DNA of 10,690 nucleotides. Origin: JBLNDG01 sp050261415. Lineage in GTDB: Bacteria; Bacillota; Clostridia; Lutisporales; Lutisporaceae. The stretch's first letter is position 1; each line of letters starts with the position of its first letter. Under the pieces are notes generated by a model. The model was given only the letters and a program-made list of their open reading frames with translations. It did no database searches and had not been told where the DNA came from. This document shows, one piece after another, positions 7,327 to 10,690 of the stretch. A program made the position numbers and the translations under genes. The stretch lies in NCBI GenBank assembly GCA_050261415.1, contig JBLNDG010000024.1, positions 1 through 10,690 on the forward strand, written 5' to 3'.

Positions 7327-7407
7327 ATGAGTACATATGAGGCATTGTCTTTAATGATAATGTTCTCGGTGCTAGTATTAGCACTAGTGGGCTTAAAAAA
7401 GAAGTAA
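7327..7407 (+). CDS. Type I toxin, 26-residue hydrophobic holin-like (TxpA/BsrE-type) peptide
   Basis: ATG 7327 opens a 26-codon frame ending TAA 7405-7407. The peptide begins MSTYEALSLMIMF, continues as one hydrophobic helix (SVLVLALVGL) and ends KKK. The opening M-[ST]-x-[YF]-[EQ]-[AS]-L, a single helix and a basic end match the small membrane toxins BsrE, BsrG and TxpA of Bacillus subtilis and the related 'putative holin-like toxin' family. Such peptides insert in the membrane and disturb membrane or envelope function. GGAGGTGG (7314-7321) is a strong ribosome binding site, but is folded away in a hairpin. The antisense RNA predicted on the other strand overlaps the last codons and 3' untranslated region. 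No clear promoter precedes it. Its identity is quite secure because the peptide, the RNA structure and the antisense signals all agree. Confidence 0.85.
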   Translation: MSTYEALSLMIMFSVLVLALVGLKKK

Positions 7408-7433
7408 CCGCCCTGCTAGACCCAGAGCGGTTA
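7395..7433 (-). terminator. Intrinsic terminator of the antisense antitoxin RNA
   Basis: On the minus strand TAACCGCTCTG (7433-7423) pairs with CAGGGCGGTTA (7415-7405) around a 7-base loop, an 11-bp stem with one U-G wobble. It is followed by CTTCTTTTTT (7404-7395). Read on the plus strand the same stem has a C/A mismatch in place of the wobble and no T-run follows, so it is built to end minus-strand transcription. It lies inside the last toxin codons and 3' region. Confidence 0.85.
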
Positions 7434-7483
7434 TAGATTAACTATACTGTTTTGGGCAACCGCACTTGCGGTACGATTACCTG
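7396..7483 (-). ncRNA. Antisense RNA antitoxin of the type I toxin (predicted)
   Basis: A near-consensus minus-strand promoter predicts a start near 7483, and the terminator ends the transcript near 7396, giving an RNA of about 88 nt. It is fully complementary to the toxin's 3' untranslated region and its last four codons. This matches RatA, SR4 and SR5 of B. subtilis, which overlap the 3' ends of txpA, bsrG and bsrE and promote decay or block translation of the toxin message. Its 5' part can fold as ACCGC-AAGT-GCGGT and carries a GTGCGGTTGCC block also present in the toxin message leader. Ends are estimated from signals only. Confidence 0.78.
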
Positions 7484-7489
7484 ATACAT

Positions 7490-7517
7490 ATTATAACACA
7501 ATTGCAAAAAATGTAAA
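7490..7517 (-). promoter_or_regulatory. Sigma-A-type promoter for the antisense RNA
   Basis: On the minus strand, the -35 TTTACA (7517-7512) and a perfect -10 TATAAT (7495-7490) are separated by 16 bp. A TG one base upstream of the -10 gives an extended -10 (TGtTATAAT). Transcription would begin about 7 bases further on, near 7483. This is the best promoter I see in the window, as expected for an antitoxin RNA that must be abundant. Confidence 0.82.
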
Positions 7518-7536
7518 CACACAATCTTCGTTCGAG

Positions 7537-7548
7537 TAACTTAAGTGC
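7537..7548. repeat. Left copy of a 12-bp inverted repeat flanking the SSB-like gene
   Basis: TAACTTAAGTGC here is the exact reverse complement of GCACTTAAGTTA at 7924-7935. The core ACTTAAGT is itself an 8-bp palindrome, so each copy could be a dimer-binding operator. This copy is 26 bases before the SSB-like start. Confidence 0.6.
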
Positions 7549-7573
7549 ATGACAATATAAAGGGGGTAATACA

Positions 7574-7897
7574 ATGTTGAACAAATCGATTATTATGGGC
7601 AGGCTTACAGCCAATGCAGAAACAAAGGTCTTCGACGAAAAGAAAAGGGTATCCAACTTCACTTTGGCGGTTGACAGGGATTATCTAGACAATGACAATA
7701 ACAGGCCTACTGATTTTATCCAGATTGTTGCATGGAACCTTCCGGAAAAATTTGTGGCAAAATACCTCAAGCAGGGTGAACTTGTTTCGGTTGAAGGAAG
7801 GCTTCAAAGCAGGAAATATGAAAAAGGGGAGGTACACTACGTAACAGAGCTTTTTGCGGATAATGTGTACCCGACATACTTTAAAAAGAGCGAATAG
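7574..7897 (+). CDS. ssb: Short SSB-like single-stranded DNA-binding protein
   Basis: The 107-residue protein is a single OB-fold of the bacterial SSB type. It opens MLNKSIIMGRLT, has NFTLAVDR (28-35), DFIQIVAWNLPEKFVAKYLKQG (47-68, with W54 in the position typical of SSB), and VEGRLQSRKY (73-82), followed by the closing strand HYVTELFADNVYP. SSB binds and protects single-stranded DNA during replication, repair or transfer. Housekeeping SSBs are usually 140-180 residues with a flexible linker and an acidic tail ending in DDxIPF that recruits partners; this one stops at YFKKSE directly after the OB fold. That suggests an accessory, mobile-element or competence-type paralogue. AGGGGG at 7561-7566 supports the start. 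Symbol is given for the family, not for the chromosomal housekeeping copy. Confidence 0.85.
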   Translation: MLNKSIIMGRLTANAETKVFDEKKRVSNFTLAVDRDYLDNDNNRPTDFIQIVAWNLPEKFVAKYLKQGELVSVEGRLQSRKYEKGEVHYVTELFADNVYPTYFKKSE

Positions 7898-7906
7898 GAT
7901 GAAGCA

Positions 7907-7975
7907 ATGAAAGCATTAGTCAGGCACTTAAGTTATACCAATAATAAATATTCACAGGAGGAGGATTGCAAATGA
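7907..7975 (+). CDS. Possible 22-residue coupled small ORF upstream of the SLH gene
   Basis: ATG 7907 opens a 22-codon frame whose TGA (7973-7975) overlaps the SLH gene's ATG (7972-7974) as ATGA. A weak AGGATGA (7896-7902) lies in front. The peptide is polar, ending YSQEEDCK, with no known motif. The overlap is a classic coupling arrangement, but the downstream gene has its own strong ribosome binding site inside this ORF, so it may be chance. Confidence 0.2.
   Translation: MKALVRHLSYTNNKYSQEEDCK
7924..7935. repeat. Right copy of the 12-bp inverted repeat, upstream of the SLH gene
   Basis: GCACTTAAGTTA is the reverse complement of the copy at 7537-7548. It lies 36 bases before the SLH start, so both the SSB-like and SLH genes have one copy a short way upstream. 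A shared regulator site or a boundary of an inserted segment are both possible. Confidence 0.6.
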
Positions 7976-9123
7976 AAAGGATTATTTCAATAGTTGTTAC
8001 AGGAGCATTTATATATTCATCATTATTTGGCTCTGTGTGTGCAGAAGCTGGTTCGCCCGGCAAATTTAAAGATATAAAGGACTCAGACTGGTTCGCAGAG
8101 GCAGTTGGCAAGATGAGTGCAATGGAGATAATCGACGGAATGCCGGGAGGCAACTTCAATCCGCAGGGGCAAGTGACCAGGGCGCAGTTTATAAAAATGC
8201 TTGTACAAGCTATGGAATACAAGAAGGTTGATGCTGTATCATTTACAGACCTTAAGCCCTTCCTCACGAGTAAACCCCACTGGGCATGCGTGTATATAGA
8301 GACAGCTTTACGGAATGGAGTCATTGTAAAGGATGAAATAGGTGATAATTTCAACCCGGACGTACCTATAACAAGAATAGATATGACTATGATGATGGCA
8401 AGGGCATTGAAGCTGCAGCCGTCCACCGGTGAAAATCCTTTCGCTGATATGCCGGAAGCCAATGGCTATGCAACAAAATTGTATGAGGAATACCTCATAA
8501 GAGGCTCTTTAGAGGGCGGCAAGAGGTTATATAAACCGGAGGGACTGACAACCAGGGCAGAAGCAGCAGTCATTATATCAAGAATGGTGGAGTATAAGAC
8601 GGATCAGGAGGGATACAAGTCAAAAATGGCAGCAGAAGATAACTATAACAGCCTGGTTGAAAGGATAAAGGCCGGTAACTATACCAAGGATGATCTGTCT
8701 CAAAAGAGCAAGATGGAGCTTGCAAAGCAGGCAGCGGACAAAGAGTATATTCCGGAGCCTATAATAAAGGTTGAATATAATCCTAATGAATATAGATATG
8801 CAAAAGCAACTCTTACCAATGCTGATGATTACAGCGACGATATTACTTTTAAGCGAGTGTGCACCAATTATGCTGATTTGAATAGAAGTGGTGGCGAAAA
8901 CTATTATGGGAGATATAGAGAAGTCGACATGACAAGAATTATTACTGTTAAAGAAGCAAAGTCTAGCTTTGTTGAAATACCCAAAAGAAATGCGAAATTG
9001 GTTAATGGAAAGACCTTATACTATGATTTTGATTTTCCTACAGGTAAACAATTAACATACAAAATATATATTACCCGCAGCAAAACAACAAAAGTGATAG
9101 ACATTGTATTAACCGTGCAATAG
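7972..9123 (+). CDS. Secreted protein with three SLH repeats (cell-wall-anchored)
   Basis: I place the start at ATG 7972, with AGGAGGAGG at 7956-7964; the frame also has TTG 7966, but that lies only one base after this site. The 383-residue protein has a signal peptide (MKRIISIVVTGAFIYSSLF, probable cut near SVCA/EA). Three S-layer homology repeats follow, at about 32-80, 91-146 and 157-207. Each has the F-x-D start, the late G-x-F-x-P turn or its equivalent, and the TRAE-type motif (TRAQ 69-72, TRID 134-137, TRAE 194-197). SLH trimers bind pyruvylated secondary cell-wall polymer, so it should sit on the cell wall or in the S-layer. The remaining 175 residues include a charged linker (210-262) and a beta-rich domain (263-383) that I cannot name. 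It could anchor or guide a surface fibre. Confidence 0.88.
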   Translation: MKRIISIVVTGAFIYSSLFGSVCAEAGSPGKFKDIKDSDWFAEAVGKMSAMEIIDGMPGGNFNPQGQVTRAQFIKMLVQAMEYKKVDAVSFTDLKPFLTSKPHWACVYIETALRNGVIVKDEIGDNFNPDVPITRIDMTMMMARALKLQPSTGENPFADMPEANGYATKLYEEYLIRGSLEGGKRLYKPEGLTTRAEAAVIISRMVEYKTDQEGYKSKMAAEDNYNSLVERIKAGNYTKDDLSQKSKMELAKQAADKEYIPEPIIKVEYNPNEYRYAKATLTNADDYSDDITFKRVCTNYADLNRSGGENYYGRYREVDMTRIITVKEAKSSFVEIPKRNAKLVNGKTLYYDFDFPTGKQLTYKIYITRSKTTKVIDIVLTVQ

Positions 9124-9135
9124 GCGGTGACTTAT

Positions 9136-10690
9136 TTGAAACTGAAAAAACATATAGCATTTTTGCTTATAGCAGCAATTCTTTTTAATGTATTTCCTTT
9201 AAACGTATTTGCTGCTTATCCATATGGTGGTATATACGGCCGGGGTACTTATGCAGATCCCGTAGATTATATAAAAGTATATAATAATGAATTAAGGTAC
9301 AACAATGGTATTTCTGAACCAACAGCAATGTTCTCAATTCTCGATCCTAATAAAAACACCCTCATAACAAGCTCTGATACAGCGCAAACTCTCAGCCTGT
9401 TTTTAGGTGATAAGGTAACCTTTAAGGATCTTAGTACACCTGGAAGCGGAGATAACTTAACAAAGTATGATTTTCAAATCACACATAGGGGAGCACTTGT
9501 AGCACAGTATTCTACAAGAGCAGATGTTGAAAAAGTCGAAGGCTTTACCTTTAATGATGTGGGAGAATATAACATATATCTTAATGTAATGGATGATACC
9601 CCCAAGGAAAAAACCGACTACTGGGGCAACTGGTCATATAATGGTTCCCATAAAGCAATCGGCGTAAACCCGGGGCCTACTTCTGGATCAGACGATGATT
9701 TCTATGGATATTGGTACTTTGTAGAAATAAAAGTAATAGTAAGCCCTCATACCCTTACAGAAACGCATTATGACATAGATACCGGAATGGAGCTGTCAAA
9801 GACTGTTTACAACAGCATTACCAGCTCTGAATATACTACCTATGCAAAGACTCCGCAGCAGCTCCCGGGATATACTTATATGGGTTCTAAGGCAGGTTAT
9901 ACATGGAGTGAAGCTGAATCATCCATTATGTCAGCTTCTACAGTTACAAGCAGGAAAGCAAAATACGGGTATATAAATTATGCTGAAAACAAAGGCAGCA
10001 ACAATGCTTTTCATTGGTATTATTATCGTAAGTTACCCGGGTTGTATGCCGCCTTCGTCATAAAATATAGCGGAATAGATTATACGGACAAGGACCTTAT
10101 AGTACAGAACCTTCCTATTACTGTTAACCTGCAAGACTTATCAGTAGGAGATAAAATAACCAATTGGTTATGGGAGTATAAAACTCCTGACATGCCTTCA
10201 TTTGAGATATTCTCGAACATACAAAACCCTACTAAAGAGCTTGATGCAGAAAAAACCTATACCTTCAGGCTTACAGTGCAAAGTGCTGCTGAACAGAAAA
10301 GTATTGAGCATTATGTCGCTGTAAAAAGGGGTACTCCTGTGATTACAGGTGAGCCTCCGACAGCAATAATAACCGGTCCTTCTGAAAGAATGGCCGGAGA
10401 AAATATAACCTTCTCAGGCGGGAGTTCCTTCGACCCGGATGGCACAATCGTAAGCTATACTTGGAGCGTACCGGGTGCAAATGTAGTTACAAACGGTGGT
10501 AAAACTATTAAGGTATGGTATCCGGAGCCAGGGGAATATGACCTTTTCCTCACAGTAGTAGATAATGACGGTATGACCGGTGAGTGCATGGCAAATATTA
10601 AAATTATCCCTCCAATACCTACTGCTGCTATTGATATATCAGGCAAATTAAAGGAAAACAGAAAGGTTGCAGTAAGTGCAGAGAACAGTT
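9136..10690 (+). CDS. Secreted surface protein with PKD-type domains (3' end outside window)
   Basis: TTG 9136 starts a frame that stays open to the window end (518 codons). AGGCGGTGA (9122-9130) is a one-mismatch ribosome binding site beginning at the upstream stop, so the two genes are in one operon. A signal peptide begins MKLKKHIAFLLIAAILFNVF and likely ends at VFA/AY. About 50 to 330 is an aromatic, Tyr/Asn-rich beta region with no recognised domain. About 336-400 looks like a PKD or Ig-like domain (EKTYTFRLTVQS). About 408-495 is a clear PKD domain, with SFDPDGTIVSYTW and GEYDLFLTVVDNDG, and another begins at PTAAIDISG (about 495). PKD domains in bacteria occur in surface adhesins and polysaccharide-active enzymes. 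A role as an adhesin or fibre-associated protein is inference. Confidence 0.82.
   Translation, partial: MKLKKHIAFLLIAAILFNVFPLNVFAAYPYGGIYGRGTYADPVDYIKVYNNELRYNNGISEPTAMFSILDPNKNTLITSSDTAQTLSLFLGDKVTFKDLSTPGSGDNLTKYDFQITHRGALVAQYSTRADVEKVEGFTFNDVGEYNIYLNVMDDTPKEKTDYWGNWSYNGSHKAIGVNPGPTSGSDDDFYGYWYFVEIKVIVSPHTLTETHYDIDTGMELSKTVYNSITSSEYTTYAKTPQQLPGYTYMGSKAGYTWSEAESSIMSASTVTSRKAKYGYINYAENKGSNNAFHWYYYRKLPGLYAAFVIKYSGIDYTDKDLIVQNLPITVNLQDLSVGDKITNWLWEYKTPDMPSFEIFSNIQNPTKELDAEKTYTFRLTVQSAAEQKSIEHYVAVKRGTPVITGEPPTAIITGPSERMAGENITFSGGSSFDPDGTIVSYTWSVPGANVVTNGGKTIKVWYPEPGEYDLFLTVVDNDGMTGECMANIKIIPPIPTAAIDISGKLKENRKVAVSAENS

Larger units (their letters stand above)
7273..7482. repeat. Nested inverted repeats bracketing the toxin gene
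   Basis: The outer pair is AGGTAATCG (7273-7281) and CGATTACCT (7474-7482), perfect over 9 bp. The inner pair is GTGCGGTTGCC (7292-7302) and GGCAACCGCAC (7455-7465), perfect over 11 bp. Spacers are 10 and 8 bases. They can join the 5' and 3' ends of the toxin message, and the right-hand copies lie at the 5' end of the predicted antisense RNA. This interval is otherwise gene-free apart from the toxin. Confidence 0.85.

Noticed and set aside
7459..7472. ACCGC-ACTT-GCGGT hairpin as plus-strand terminator of the toxin message
   Set aside because: The stem is only 5 bp and is followed by ACGATTACC, not a T-run, so termination here cannot be supported.
7273..7482. Miniature transposable element (MITE) with terminal inverted repeats
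   Set aside because: The repeats coincide with transcript ends and are only 9 and 11 bp; no flanking target-site duplication is visible, so RNA structure explains them better.
7255..7573. Riboswitch or structured leader for the SSB-like gene
   Set aside because: The nested hairpins are explained by the toxin ORF, its hidden ribosome binding site and the antisense promoter/terminator pair; no known aptamer core is seen.
7966..7971. TTG 7966 as start of the SLH protein
   Set aside because: It is one base after the AGGAGGAGG site, too close; ATG 7972 has proper spacing and begins a typical signal peptide.
7920..8462. 180-codon minus-strand ORF opposite the SLH gene
   Set aside because: The plus strand encodes clear SLH repeats and a signal peptide here, so this is a shadow frame.

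Overview
The window looks like low-GC Firmicutes DNA, most likely from a clostridium. The genes have strong AGGAGG-type ribosome binding sites, use TTG and GTG as well as ATG starts, are A/T-rich, and include a signal-peptide protein with three S-layer homology (SLH) repeats. No rRNA, tRNA, CRISPR array, transposase or integrase is visible. The species cannot be named from the sequence alone.

Positions 1-7254 form one tightly packed, same-strand cluster that reads as a divergent Tad/Flp-type pilus (type IVc) locus. In order it holds: the end of an unidentified gene; a CpaB/RcpC-like SAF-domain protein; a TadZ/CpaE-like MinD-family protein with an altered P-loop; a TadA/CpaF-like secretion ATPase; two TadB/TadC-like inner-membrane platform proteins; and three small membrane-anchored proteins in the place where pilins and minor pilins normally sit. 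Two of these three begin with the same M-x-DFYPAI sequence and have no obvious prepilin-peptidase site. A strong 17-bp hairpin follows the first pilin-like gene. A prepilin peptidase and a secretin are not in the window; a secretin would not be expected in a single-membrane cell.

Positions 7255-7573 are a 319-bp interval that at first looks empty but holds a compact type I toxin-antitoxin locus. A 26-residue hydrophobic peptide of the TxpA/BsrE/holin-like-toxin type (7327-7407) has its Shine-Dalgarno sequence buried in a hairpin. Converging on it from the minus strand is a near-consensus promoter (TTTACA, 16 bp, TGtTATAAT) and, about 90 nt further on, a strong intrinsic terminator inside the toxin 3' end. 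Together these predict an antisense RNA antitoxin of about 88 nt. Two nested inverted repeats bracket the toxin, so the sense and antisense RNAs would share two sequence blocks near their 5' ends.

Positions 7574-7897 encode a short SSB-like OB-fold protein without the usual acidic tail, bracketed by 12-bp inverted CTTAAG-centred repeats. A possible 22-codon coupled ORF precedes a secreted three-SLH-repeat protein (7972-9123). A secreted protein with PKD-type domains (from TTG 9136) runs off the end of the window.

Working model: the first block builds an envelope-spanning pilus or pseudopilus. The SLH and PKD proteins would supply cell-wall-anchored or adhesive surface parts that belong with such a fibre in an S-layered Gram-positive cell. 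The toxin-antitoxin module sits between the pilus operon and the surface-protein genes. Because no convincing toxin promoter is visible, it may depend on read-through from the pilus operon; that is inference.
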